64,000 bases of DNA from positions 3,915,852-3,979,851 of the forward strand of contig NZ_MINL01000001.1 in assembly GCF_001882345.1 (NCBI RefSeq), written 5' to 3'. The notes under the pieces were generated by a model. The model worked only from the letters and a program-made list of their open reading frames with translations, was not told where the DNA came from and did no database searches. A program made the position numbers and the translations under genes. Below are positions 18,147-25,873 of the stretch, in pieces (within the stretch, counting starts at the first letter, position 1; the number at the start of each line of letters is the position of its first letter). Source of the DNA: Halomonas sp. QHL1 (GTDB lineage Bacteria > Pseudomonadota > Gammaproteobacteria > Pseudomonadales > Halomonadaceae).

Positions 18147-18197
18147 TTAGCAGCCGCTTGACTATACCTAGAGGTGGGCTTTGTTAGCGGCTGTTAA
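18147..18197. promoter_or_regulatory. 12-bp inverted repeat upstream of the catalase gene
   Basis: Arms TTAGCAGCCGCT (18147-18158) and AGCGGCTGTTAA (18186-18197) match at 11 of 12 positions, with a 27-base spacer that begins TGACTATACC. It lies about 100-140 bases before the catalase start and could be an operator, an mRNA hairpin or a relic. No clear OxyR site was found. Confidence 0.4.
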
Positions 18198-18290
18198 AAT
18201 GATAATAACTAAAATAGATAGCTAAGCTTTCATCGTACTCGAACGAGTGGCGATAAAACGCCACGTCTACCGTGACACGGAGGAAAAGCG

Positions 18291-19763
18291 ATGACGAGCG
18301 ATACACCTAAGCACACCACAACGGATGCGGGCATAGCAGTCAACAGTGATGAACACTCACTTTCAGTAGGCCCCGATGGGCCGATCGTTCTGCATGATCA
18401 CTACTTGATGGAGCAGATGGCTGCCTTTAACCGGGAAATGATCCCGAATCGTCAGCCCCATGCAAAAGGGAGTGGCGCCTTTGGTCACTTCCAAGTTACT
18501 CACGACGTTAGCCGATACACCAAAGCTGACTTTCTCCAGCCGGGCAAGAAAACCGAGATGTTGGCTCGTTTCTCGACGGTGGCCGGTGAGGCGGGTAGCC
18601 CGGACACTTGGCGCGATCCTCGTGGCTTCTCGCTGAAGTTCTACACCGAAGAGGGCAATTTCGACATGGTGGGTAATAATACCCCTGTGTTCTTCGTTCG
18701 CGATCCGCTCAAATTCCAGCACTTTATCCACTCACAAAAGCGTCGAGCGGATAACGGCTTGCGTGATCACGATATGCAGTGGGACTTCTGGACGCTTTCT
18801 CCGCAATCTGCCCACCAGGTAACATGGCTAATGGGTGATCGTGGTATCCCCGCCACTTGGCGCCACATGAACGGCTATTCAAGCCATACCTATATGTGGG
18901 TGAACGCTGCAGGCGAGCGCTTTTGGGTGAAGTACCACTTCAAGACTGACCAGGGCATCAAGTGCATGACCCAGGAACAGGCCGATAAGATGGCGGGTGC
19001 GGATGCCGATTACCATCGCCGCGACCTGTTCGATGCCATTAAACGCGGCGATTATCCCACCTGGACGCTGCAAGTCCAGATTATGCCGTTTGAAGATGCC
19101 AAGACCTACCACATCAACCCCTTCGATTTGACCAAGGTATGGCCGCACGCCGACTACCCGCTGCAAGAAGTCGGTAAGATGACGTTGGATCGCAACCCCG
19201 TCGATTTCCACAGCCAAATCGAACAGGCAGCGTTTCAGCCCAGCAATGCCGTGCCGGGCACCGGTTTCTCGCCGGATAAAATGCTGTTGGCGCGGGTAAT
19301 ATCCTACGCTGATGCGCACCGCGCCCGTTTAGGGGTGAACTACCAACATATCCCCGTTAACGCGCCCAAGGTCCCGGTTAACAGCTACAGCCAGGGGGGC
19401 AAGATGCGTATTAACCACTCCACCGACCCGGTGTACGCACCTAATAGCAAAGGGGGCGCGCACGCCAACCCGGAAAGGTACCCGGAAGATGCGGTATGGG
19501 AGACTGACGGCGAGTTGGTTCGCGCCGCCTACACGCTGCGCCCGGGCGATGGCGACTTCAACCAAGCCAATGACCTAGTCAATAAGGTAATGGATGATGC
19601 TGCCCGAGACCGATTGGTAAACAATATTGTGGGCCACGTTTCCGACGGTGTTGAAGAGCCGGTGCTATCACGGGTATTTGAGTACTGGAAAAACGTCGAC
19701 CAAACTATCGGTGAGCGTGTCGAGCAGGGCGTAATGGCGAACCGCCGGGAAAACGGTCAGTAA
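18291..19763 (+). CDS. kat: Heme catalase, small-subunit type (clade 3)
   Basis: Decomposes hydrogen peroxide to water and oxygen. At 490 residues it matches small-subunit monofunctional catalases. The catalytic His is H57 in [14 protein letters not shown], the distal Asn is in [11 protein letters not shown], and the proximal heme-ligand Tyr lies in [14 protein letters not shown]. There is no signal peptide, so the protein is cytoplasmic. Ribosome site GGAGGA precedes ATG 18291. It is monocistronic with its own terminator downstream. An 11/12 inverted repeat sits in the long leader region. Confidence 0.96.
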   Translation: MTSDTPKHTTTDAGIAVNSDEHSLSVGPDGPIVLHDHYLMEQMAAFNREMIPNRQPHAKGSGAFGHFQVTHDVSRYTKADFLQPGKKTEMLARFSTVAGEAGSPDTWRDPRGFSLKFYTEEGNFDMVGNNTPVFFVRDPLKFQHFIHSQKRRADNGLRDHDMQWDFWTLSPQSAHQVTWLMGDRGIPATWRHMNGYSSHTYMWVNAAGERFWVKYHFKTDQGIKCMTQEQADKMAGADADYHRRDLFDAIKRGDYPTWTLQVQIMPFEDAKTYHINPFDLTKVWPHADYPLQEVGKMTLDRNPVDFHSQIEQAAFQPSNAVPGTGFSPDKMLLARVISYADAHRARLGVNYQHIPVNAPKVPVNSYSQGGKMRINHSTDPVYAPNSKGGAHANPERYPEDAVWETDGELVRAAYTLRPGDGDFNQANDLVNKVMDDAARDRLVNNIVGHVSDGVEEPVLSRVFEYWKNVDQTIGERVEQGVMANRRENGQ

Positions 19764-19787
19764 GCTTACGCTACTAGGAAAACGAAC

Positions 19788-19815
19788 CCGCTACGCTTGC
19801 GTAGCGGTTTTTTTT
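19788..19815 (+). terminator. Rho-independent terminator after catalase
   Basis: Perfect 9-bp stem CCGCTACGC / GCGTAGCGG with a 2-base loop, followed by eight T. It lies between the convergent catalase and dusA genes and probably serves catalase. Confidence 0.93.
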
Positions 19816-19826
19816 ATACAACGCAC

Positions 19827-20840
19827 TTATACAACGAGCTCGGGTTCGTTCACCAAGCTAAGCGCGTCATCAAACAGGCGCAATCCTGCGCCTTCTTTAT
19901 GGGCATGTTCTGACAAATGGCGCCGGAAGCGCCTGCCGCCAGGGCAACCCTGAAACAAACCCAGCAGGTGGCGGGTAATGTGATTCAGCTTCGCGCCTTC
20001 ATCCAGGCGCTGCTGAATATACGGCCGGAAAGCCTTCGCGGCATCCAAGCGGCTCGCTGCCGGGCCTTGCTCACCAAACAGCTGCTCATCGACGCCGGCG
20101 AGGAGCCACGGATTTTGATACGCCTCACGCCCCACCATCACGCTATCCACATGGGTAAACTGCGCTTGGCACTCTGCCAGCGTTTTAATCCCGCCGTTAA
20201 TGCCGATATGCAATTCAGGGCGGCTCTGCTTTAAACGATGAACGCGGGGGTAGTTGAGCGGCGGTACATCGCGATTTTGCTTAGGCGACAACCCCTGCAG
20301 CCATGCCTTACGGGCGTGAACGCTAAACACCTCGCAGCCTGCGTCAGCAACGATAGCGATAAACCGCTCAAGATCGGCGTCCTCATCCTGGTCATCGATG
20401 CCAATACGGCACTTCACCGTAACCGGAATAGACACCACGGCCTGCATTGCTCGCACTGCCTCGGCCACCTTTTCGGGGTAGCCCATCAAGCACGCGCCAA
20501 TCATATTGTTCTGCACGCGGTCGCTCGGGCAACCCACGTTCAGGTTCACCTCGTCATAGCCCCACGCCTCGGCAATCGCCGCGCACTCCGCCAGCTCACC
20601 GGCATCGCTGCCGCCTAACTGTAGCGCAAGCGGATGCTCCACCTCGCTATAGCCCAAAAAGCGCTCACTGGGCGTCCCGTGCAAAATCGCACCGGTAGTG
20701 ACCATCTCGGTATACAGCAGCGCCCGCTTGGTTAAGGTGCGTGCGAATGCTCTGTAGTCCCTTGTAGTCCAGTCCATCATAGGGGCCACAGAAAAAAGTC
20801 GCCCACGATCTGCACTATTTTCTTTAAATAAATTAGTCAT
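19827..20840 (-). CDS. dusA: tRNA-dihydrouridine(20/20a) synthase DusA
   Basis: FMN- and NADPH-dependent reduction of uridines in the tRNA D-loop. The 337-residue protein shows the FMN-binding start SVAPMMDWT, the catalytic Cys C104 in NLNVGCPSDRVQ, the KCRIGID strand and INGGI. Its first 24 codons lie inside a 270-bp repeat that recurs at 25874-26145, showing that its 5' end is the attachment site of the neighbouring island and that the present start was supplied or restored by integration. dusA is a known target for a family of tyrosine integrases linked to prophages and islands. The gene appears intact. Confidence 0.95.
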   Translation of the reverse strand: MTNLFKENSADRGRLFSVAPMMDWTTRDYRAFARTLTKRALLYTEMVTTGAILHGTPSERFLGYSEVEHPLALQLGGSDAGELAECAAIAEAWGYDEVNLNVGCPSDRVQNNMIGACLMGYPEKVAEAVRAMQAVVSIPVTVKCRIGIDDQDEDADLERFIAIVADAGCEVFSVHARKAWLQGLSPKQNRDVPPLNYPRVHRLKQSRPELHIGINGGIKTLAECQAQFTHVDSVMVGREAYQNPWLLAGVDEQLFGEQGPAASRLDAAKAFRPYIQQRLDEGAKLNHITRHLLGLFQGCPGGRRFRRHLSEHAHKEGAGLRLFDDALSLVNEPELVV

Positions 20841-21037
20841 TTAGTAACACTGTTGCTGCATTTAAAGCAGCCATATTGCCTCTTAAAACGGTAAATAACG
20901 CACCTGTTGACCCAAATTGTACCAAGCAGTGTTGACAGCTGATGCCTAAAAACCTGGTACACCTTGAGAGCTTGTCAGAGGTGGCGTGATGTATGCGTGC
21001 CATTGTACGGAAGAAAGGCCACCCCTCACAGAGTAAA
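20769..21037. repeat. Attachment-junction repeat, dusA-proximal copy (att site)
   Basis: This stretch, containing the dusA 5' end (minus strand), the intergenic region and the first codons of the integrase (plus strand), recurs in direct orientation at 25874-26145 with scattered substitutions and small indels. The shared edge on the dusA side is CCA(G/A)TCCATCAT, inside the codons for APMMDW. It is interpreted as the left junction (attL) of a dusA-targeted island. Confidence 0.85.
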
Positions 21038-21992
21038 ACATTCACGACCAAAGCTCGGGCACAAAAGTGGGCGCGGCAGGTTGAAGACCTCATCAAAGCT
21101 GGGCATGTAGGCGAGGGCTCAATACCCACCTTAGAAGAATTATTTGGCTGGCACTTGGCCCATTTAGATAAAACATCTAACCGCGGGCGTAAAAACTTCA
21201 CCTCCGCCAATAATATGAAAAAGGGCCTTGGCAAAGAAACGCTTATCACTGAGCTGAATTACCTAAAGCTGCAGGTCTATTGTGAAACTCGCATTAGCGT
21301 CGATGGCGTCAAGCCTTCCACTACCTTGCTCGATGTTCTTTTTCTTTCCGGATCTATCACGACGGCCGTGGTGGAGGGTCGCGTGCACGCTGACTATAGA
21401 ACCAAGATTAGCGGCTGGCTGGCTGGCTGGCTGGACTAAAGCGCGGCGGGCTAATCGGAAACCCTGAAGATCGCGAGCGCAGGCCCACCGACGATGAAAT
21501 TGAATTGCTACTCACGCACACAAAGCATAACCGCGCTTTGAGAACTATCAGATATAACGACTTAATACGCTTTGCCATTGAATCCTGCATGCGGCTAGAT
21601 GAAATTTGCTCCCTTCGCTGGTCGGACTATGACGCTAAAAACGGCACCATCATTATCAGACTACGAAAGCACCCCACTCAAAAAACGGATCAGGTAGTCC
21701 CGCTAATGGGTAATAGCCAAATGTTCATCGAAGCGCAACCGCGCGTTAATGAAAAGATATTCCCCTTTTACAATGAATCCACTTCAAATGGCTTTAGGCG
21801 TATTTGCGACTACTTGGGATCGTTAATTTGCATTTCCATGACTTGCGGCATGAGGGTATTAGCAGGCTTTTCGAGCGGGGATATCAAATTCAGGAGGTGG
21901 CTATGGTGTCAGGCCACCGGGATTGGAAGAGCTTGAAGCGTTACGTGAACCTCAAGCCCGGTGAGCTTGCAAAGCGGGATAGAGCGCGTTAG
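20993..21992 (+). pseudogene. int: Tyrosine recombinase (dusA-type integrase), frameshifted
   Basis: Three consecutive frames together encode an integrase. The first (20993-21439) starts MRAIVRKKG and has the arm-binding/SAM-like N-terminus but degenerates before its stop. The second (about 21440-21830) carries the first catalytic Arg in CMRLDEICSLRW. The third (about 21804-21992) carries HDLRHEG, SGHRDW and the nucleophile Tyr in LKRYVNL. At least two frameshifts separate them, and GGCTGGCTGGCTGGCTGG at about 21414-21431 is a likely slippage site. It is divergent from dusA, as usual for integrases that target that gene. It is almost certainly non-functional unless the frameshifts are sequencing errors. 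Confidence 0.85.
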
Positions 21993-21997
21993 GCCGC

Positions 21998-22110
21998 TTA
22001 TTTGAGCGTGGTTACCAGATCTAAGAAGTAGCAATTTTCTCAAAGCATAGAGACTAGAAAACCTGAAGCGCTATGTGAATTTATTTTCAGCCAATCTCGC
22101 TGGAAAAATA
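21998..22110 (+). pseudogene. Second, decayed integrase C-terminal remnant
   Basis: Immediately after the integrase pseudogene the same C-terminal region appears again in ruined form. Translation from 22001 reads FERGYQI, stop, EVAIFSKHRD, stop, then after a frameshift LKRYVNLFSANLA. It parallels FERGYQIQEVAMVSGHRDW and LKRYVNLKPGELA of the first copy. It is a molecular fossil of another integrase from an earlier insertion at the same site. Confidence 0.7.
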
Positions 22111-22187
22111 GAAATTTATGCTTTAATTTATAGATTAAAGTTAAGCGGAATACTGTCGGTTGAAATAAATCCAAGTATTAAAGTAAA

Positions 22188-22547
22188 TTAATTACAAGGA
22201 AAAAAATTCTTGAATCCTACTGTCGTAATTAAGGCTAAAAATGTGTCTGAATTATATTCCATACCATAGGACGGTGATAATATTTCGCCGTCAACAATTG
22301 TTCTTACTATATCTGCCGAAATTATTAAGTTATCAGGCGGGCAAAAGGGAGACTCTAGCCTCATGCTTTTCGATAGGGTATAGCTGTATATTAGGCCTTC
22401 ACCTAGCCCTTTAAGATATACATCCATAATAACTGAATCTTCATCATCCTCAGAAACACTGTTGTAAAGTGCAAGGTCAACTGCATAAGAGTTTATAGGT
22501 GTTATAGAAAAAGTAGCCAACATAAGAACTAGTGCATGTTTTTTCAA
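22188..22547 (-). CDS. Secreted Rap1a/Tai-like protein
   Basis: A 119-residue protein with an N-terminal signal peptide (MKKHALVLMLATFS, cleavage after about NSYA). The mature part has the pattern YLKGLGEGLIYS, FCPPDN, a long helix region, and a C-terminal FFPC ending. That spacing (FC-P near the middle, FPC at the end) resembles the Rap1a/Tai family of periplasmic immunity proteins for type VI amidases. No T6SS gene is nearby. Base composition is much more AT-rich than the core genes, and the codon use suggests foreign origin. The family call is by eye and moderately sure. Confidence 0.5.
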   Translation of the reverse strand: MKKHALVLMLATFSITPINSYAVDLALYNSVSEDDEDSVIMDVYLKGLGEGLIYSYTLSKSMRLESPFCPPDNLIISADIVRTIVDGEILSPSYGMEYNSDTFLALITTVGFKNFFPCN

Positions 22548-22639
22548 AAGGGATACCCTATGATTTTAGTGTTATTAATTTAGTTATTTTTCTAGGTAAC
22601 GAGATGTCAATTAATCTTAGTTGTTTTTTGACTTAATCG

Positions 22640-22855
22640 CTAGGCGCTTTCTCGTTGTTCATCGATAAATTTTGCAGCATCGGAAATATGCACCATTGTC
22701 TGGCGTGCGGTGCGCGTTAGCGGTACTGGGAACGTGCCTTGGGCTATCCGGTTACGGGCAGTTTGCAGTGAGACGCCCATAATGTCAGCACAAAAGGTTT
22801 CCAGCGATATCAGCAGTTTTTCGTAGCACGCCAGCAGCATGAACTCGGTTTTCAT
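22640..22855 (-). CDS. Pyocin activator PrtN-family regulator
   Basis: A 71-residue DNA-binding protein of the PrtN family. It shows the N-terminal pattern F-LLA-YE (MKTEFMLLACYEK), a helix-turn-helix around MGVSLQTARNRIAQG, PVPLTR, and the C-terminal HISDAAKFIDEQRES. PrtN-like proteins occur next to integrases in dusA-targeted prophages and islands, where they are thought to control excision or late genes. Ribosome site GGGAG lies upstream of ATG at 22855. It appears intact, unlike most of its neighbours. It lies downstream of the phage-type genes read on the same strand. Confidence 0.78.
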   Translation of the reverse strand: MKTEFMLLACYEKLLISLETFCADIMGVSLQTARNRIAQGTFPVPLTRTARQTMVHISDAAKFIDEQRESA

Positions 22856-22888
22856 TATTGGTTATCTCCCTTTTGACGCGCCCGCTAT

Positions 22889-23152
22889 CTATTGAAGAGG
22901 TTGCGTATCACGCGAAACATTTGGCACGCGGCTGGGTTGCCATCCAGCTCGGCGCGGCTGCTGATTTTGCAAGCGGCGATCAGCCAATCGCGCGCATCTT
23001 CGGGGGTGTGGGTGCTGTCGGGTAATTGGCTTTCTGTTAACTGGTTTTTGTACCGGCGGCGGCGATCTAGGTAGAGGCAAAAACGCTTTATCTTGGCAAA
23101 GCATCGCGGCTTGGCAGGCCAGCTTCCCGCCCTTGGCTTGTTCAGCGCACAT
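22889..23152 (-). pseudogene. Phage-type hypothetical protein, frameshifted
   Basis: ATG at 23152 overlaps the preceding TraR-like stop. The first part reads MCAEQAKGGKLACQAAML. Continuing in another frame after a T5 run near 23089 gives YLDRRRRYKNQLTESQ, then TPEDARDWLIAACKISS and a terminal QMFRVIRNLFNR. Joined, it is a plausible protein of about 88 residues. One indel in the homopolymer separates the halves. It sits between prtN and the TraR-like gene, as expected for a small early prophage gene; its function is unknown. Confidence 0.6.
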
Positions 23153-23348
23153 GCCGCCTCCGTTGTTCAAGAATCCCCTGGCACTTTATGCAGGAGGTGT
23201 CCCATGGGTCGGCGTCACGGCGGGCTCTCTAAGCCGCAGTCTTTGCACTCGGGGTCTGTGACCGGATATACAGAGAAAGCCGACTGCTCAAGGCGGACTC
23301 CATGCTGCGTTCCATAAGCTCGGTGGCAATGTTGGCGTTATCTGCCAT
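23142..23348 (-). pseudogene. TraR/DksA-type C4 zinc-finger phage protein, disrupted
   Basis: The start (MADNANIATELMERSME) and the end (ARRDADPW, then TSCIKCQGILEQRRRH) are in one frame of 69 codons, the usual length of small phage TraR-like proteins. The first zinc-binding pair (PECKDCGLESP) lies in another frame between them, and an in-frame TAG interrupts the main frame. Two compensating indels, roughly at 23280 and 23225, would explain this. The four cysteines CxxC...CxxC are recognisable. TraR-like proteins bind RNA polymerase. This copy is probably dead. Confidence 0.65.
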
Positions 23349-23351
23349 GAG

Positions 23352-23545
23352 TTACTGCTCCTCTTGTTTTTCAATGGCAGCAAAGCGCTGCATTAGTTGG
23401 TGGCCACCTTCTAGGTACTCATGTAGCTCGCGATCTCTAACGGCCGACCACTCGATTACCGCCAGGGCGGCACGGCGCAGGTCGTCATCTAGCACTCGCA
23501 GGCTGGTTAGGTTCAGCGGCCAGGCGTTTGGGATCTCTGCGGTTT
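23352..23545 (-). pseudogene. Phage-type hypothetical protein, C-terminal fragment
   Basis: The C-terminal part of an unidentified protein (NAWPLNLTSLRVLDDDLRR, then EWSAVRDRELHEYLEGG, ending AAIEKQEEQ) reads on the minus strand and ends 3 bases before the TraR-like start. Upstream of about 23545 the frame runs antisense into the Dam-type fragment, so its N-terminus was probably lost in a deletion that joined the two. The breakpoint is approximate. Confidence 0.45.
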
Positions 23546-23556
23546 CCCCACCACTT

Positions 23557-23913
23557 ATGAACCTACTGCGCATCGAGGAGGATCTCAGCGCCGCACACCT
23601 GCGCCTGGCTCGTGCCGTGGTTGAGCACCTCGACTGGGCGGAGTGCATCAAACGCTACGGTCGGGAAGGGACGCTGTCCTACCTCGACCCACCTTACTGG
23701 GGAACAGCCGGCTACGGCTGTGACTTTCCGCTTGAGGAGTACTACTACATGGGCGAGCTAGCCAGAACAGGGCAGTTCGTGACCAGCGTTAACGACACGC
23801 CCGAGATGCGCGATGCCTTTGAGGGCTTAATCCTCCACACCACCTAAATTCGATACACTGTAGGACAGCAGGCAACCGAGCCTCACGGTGAGCTTATCAT
23901 CGCTAACCGCTAG
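23557..23913 (+). pseudogene. D12-class adenine-specific DNA methyltransferase remnant (phage Dam)
   Basis: Reads NLLRIEEDLSAAHLRLARAV, then the catalytic motif IV in TLSYLDPPYW (DPPY), YGCDFPLEEY, SVNDTPEMRDAFEGL and, after an in-frame TAA at 23845-23847, IRYTVG and HGELIIANR. The N-terminal S-adenosylmethionine-binding region (motif I) is missing and the middle after DPPYW is shortened. It is therefore a 5'-truncated, nonsense-interrupted relic. The similarity to prophage Dam proteins supports the interpretation of this region as decayed prophage. Confidence 0.8.
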
Positions 23914-23988
23914 GCCAGAAGCCAGTTAACTGACTCAAAGCCGCCCCAGAGGGGCAGTTTCTTAATATATAAGAGTGTGAGGTAATCA

Positions 23989-24606
23989 ATGGTTGAAGCA
24001 TTACTAACTCTAGCTTCTCAGCTATTTAATAGGAAACGTAATTTATTGGAACTGACAGAAGCGCTTAATAGGTATTTTAATAATAGTGAGTGCATAGGGG
24101 CACAGTTGGGCTTAGAAGCCGCTTTTTACGATGCTTTTAAGAAAAGGGCTTCCGCAAAATTGATAGGAAGAATAGCGGCTTTGGAGTGGGGGCCAAGAGA
24201 GTCACTGCGGATATTTGGTCAAACTTCACACAACATAAAATGTAATTTCAATACTAATGATATTGATATTCTTAAACTGAATAGATATCCAGGAAAGTGG
24301 CTAACTGCATGGAAGTTTTTTAGCGGTGTGTTGCTACAAGCATTTGGTTTAACTTTACTTTTTTTAGGCACATACATCTTGTGCCGCATGGCTGTTGATA
24401 CCTACTTCAGCGGCACCATCAAAATTCAAGAGTTGAGCTTATTGTCCTTTGCCGAAATTTTTCAATCAGCGGGCGTGGGCATCTTGTTTACTGTGTTTGG
24501 AGTGTTGTTCGTTCATGTAGGTTGGAAAGGTATTAGCAGCATGGAAAGTGATACCCAAGCTCATCAGTTGAAGCGAATGCTCTGTCATTTGAAAGATAAG
24601 GCCTAG
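23989..24606 (+). CDS. Hypothetical membrane protein, two transmembrane helices
   Basis: Not recognised. A 205-residue protein with a soluble N-terminal part (about 1-105, including LLELTEALNRYFNNSECIG and RIAALEWGPRESLRIFG) and two membrane helices (about 108-130 and 152-177), ending in a short charged tail. Ribosome site GTGAGGT lies before ATG 23989. AT-rich codons mark it as island cargo. It is intact while the phage genes around it are broken, which suggests a later arrival or selection. It is not clearly related to known defence membrane effectors, though the soluble-plus-2TM layout is common among them. Confidence 0.6.
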   Translation: MVEALLTLASQLFNRKRNLLELTEALNRYFNNSECIGAQLGLEAAFYDAFKKRASAKLIGRIAALEWGPRESLRIFGQTSHNIKCNFNTNDIDILKLNRYPGKWLTAWKFFSGVLLQAFGLTLLFLGTYILCRMAVDTYFSGTIKIQELSLLSFAEIFQSAGVGILFTVFGVLFVHVGWKGISSMESDTQAHQLKRMLCHLKDKA

Positions 24607-24807
24607 ACGCCCAGCGCGCCGTCGACTCCCCGCCCCGCCTGCGCGCTAAACCTGTGTGTTTTTATGCACCCATGCACTAGCTACCAAGCCGTGCCGGTAC
24701 TGGGCTTTATGGCCCTGTTACAGATGTGTTTTATCATGCGGAATCTTGCGAACTCAATGGAGTAATCCCGGACAAGGAGGCCACGGGGAAATCTCTCAGA
24801 AAATATG

Positions 24808-24978
24808 GGGGTCTCGGAAAAAGGTAATCTAGGTAATTTGGCTGCTTTTCATCTGTAAATTTCTGTTTTTGCTTATTTTAAGATTACCTTTGAACGACTG
24901 TTTTAATTATATATATTTCAGTATGTTAGTGTGTTTTTTTAGAGATTGGTTACCTTTATTACCTTTTTCCGAGACCCC
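24808..24978. repeat. 171-bp element with 21-bp perfect inverted-repeat ends and GGTAAT hexamers
   Basis: The left arm (24808-24828, beginning GGGGTCTCGGAAAAAGG) and right arm (24958-24978) are perfect inverted copies over 21 bp. Allowing two mismatches the arms extend to 29 bp (24808-24836 and 24950-24978). The 129-base interior is very AT-rich. The hexamer GGTAAT (or GGTAAC) occurs twice in the left arm region (24823, 24832) and in reverse orientation at 24883, 24949 and 24958; the pairs in each arm are 9 bases apart. No clear target-site duplication flanks it. The rest of the 24607-25102 gap has no recognisable gene. Confidence 0.8.
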
Positions 24979-25102
24979 AACATTCTGGCGCACCCTCACG
25001 CATGATGCGCACGCACACGCGTCACTCACGTATCTGCAAGCAAAAGTGAATTCAAACCAAATGATGTGTAGCATTCTGCAATCATTTTTAAGAGGAAATT
25101 AA

Positions 25103-25810
25103 GTGAAGGATATTGCTGATTGCATCGTTCCTAGTGAGTACACCACTCTCAAGCCTTTGTTGAATTCTTGGATTTCGACCGTGCAGCACTACTGTGAGCT
25201 GCATAAGGAGTTTGAGCTAAGCGAAAACTGCTGGTGGCACAATGAGCGAGCTTCCATAAGCATTCTGGCCGGGGCCGCATGGCGAATACCTCATGGTGAA
25301 GATCAATGGGTTGCAATAGAGGAGTTCGCCACGAATAAGCGGGGATTAATTAAGGAGAACAAAGATGATGGTGATTCTCGCTATGGCCGTTGCGACATCT
25401 ACGTTACGAACTCTGAGATTTCATACGCGATAGAAGCGAAGCAAGTCTGGCAATCAATTGGTGATCAAAGCGCAGGCGAAGTGAATGTGAAAGCTGGACT
25501 AGATGCGGCTTGGAAAGATGCTGGCTCTTTACACAGTTATGAAGCTGACTGGCGGATGGCTGCAACTTTCATTGTGCCTTTCATACCATTGAGTGAAGTT
25601 AGAAGGGAAGGAAAGATTGATCTTGATAAAGTCCGAGAAAAAATTAAAACATGGCTAGAGAAAATGGGGAGTTTTGAACGTGTCAAAGGCAAGCCGACAG
25701 CTTACGCATACAATTTTCCTTATGAATGCGCAGACTATTTCAACGACCAAAATGGAAGACTTTTCCCTGGTGTTGTCGTAGTGATAGAACGCCGAATTAG
25801 GGGAAAGTGA
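25103..25810 (+). CDS. PD-(D/E)XK nuclease-like protein of unknown function
   Basis: A 235-residue protein starting at GTG 25103 behind a good ribosome site (AGAGGAAATT). The core RYGRCDIYV followed by ISYAIEAKQVW gives D98 and E111-A-K113, the arrangement of a PD-(D/E)XK nuclease active site (as in type II restriction enzymes and related DNA repair or defence nucleases). Upstream acidic residues (E73, E74) could complete the site. No membrane segment and no partner methyltransferase is visible, so it is an orphan. Island-like AT-rich composition. It may be a defence nuclease or a decayed restriction enzyme; the assignment is from motif spacing only. Confidence 0.6.
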   Translation: MKDIADCIVPSEYTTLKPLLNSWISTVQHYCELHKEFELSENCWWHNERASISILAGAAWRIPHGEDQWVAIEEFATNKRGLIKENKDDGDSRYGRCDIYVTNSEISYAIEAKQVWQSIGDQSAGEVNVKAGLDAAWKDAGSLHSYEADWRMAATFIVPFIPLSEVRREGKIDLDKVREKIKTWLEKMGSFERVKGKPTAYAYNFPYECADYFNDQNGRLFPGVVVVIERRIRGK

Positions 25811-25847
25811 ATTTCTATCTGCAACATTTTTGCTACATGAATCGATT

Positions 25848-25873
25848 AAAGCCCATAACCATGGGCTTTAGTT
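25848..25873 (+). terminator. Possible terminator after the 235-residue nuclease-like gene
   Basis: A 9-bp stem AAAGCCCAT / ATGGGCTTT with loop AACC lies 38 bases after the stop codon and just before the attachment repeat. It is followed by AGTT rather than a long T tract, so termination may be weak. Confidence 0.5.

Noticed and set aside
24808..24978. Insertion sequence or MITE
   Set aside because: Terminal inversions are perfect, but no target-site duplication, transposase or second copy is visible in the window; kept only as an unexplained repeat.
24869..25102. Short frame ending at the start of the 235-residue gene
   Set aside because: It spans the right arm of the inverted repeat, has no ribosome site and has AT-driven composition.
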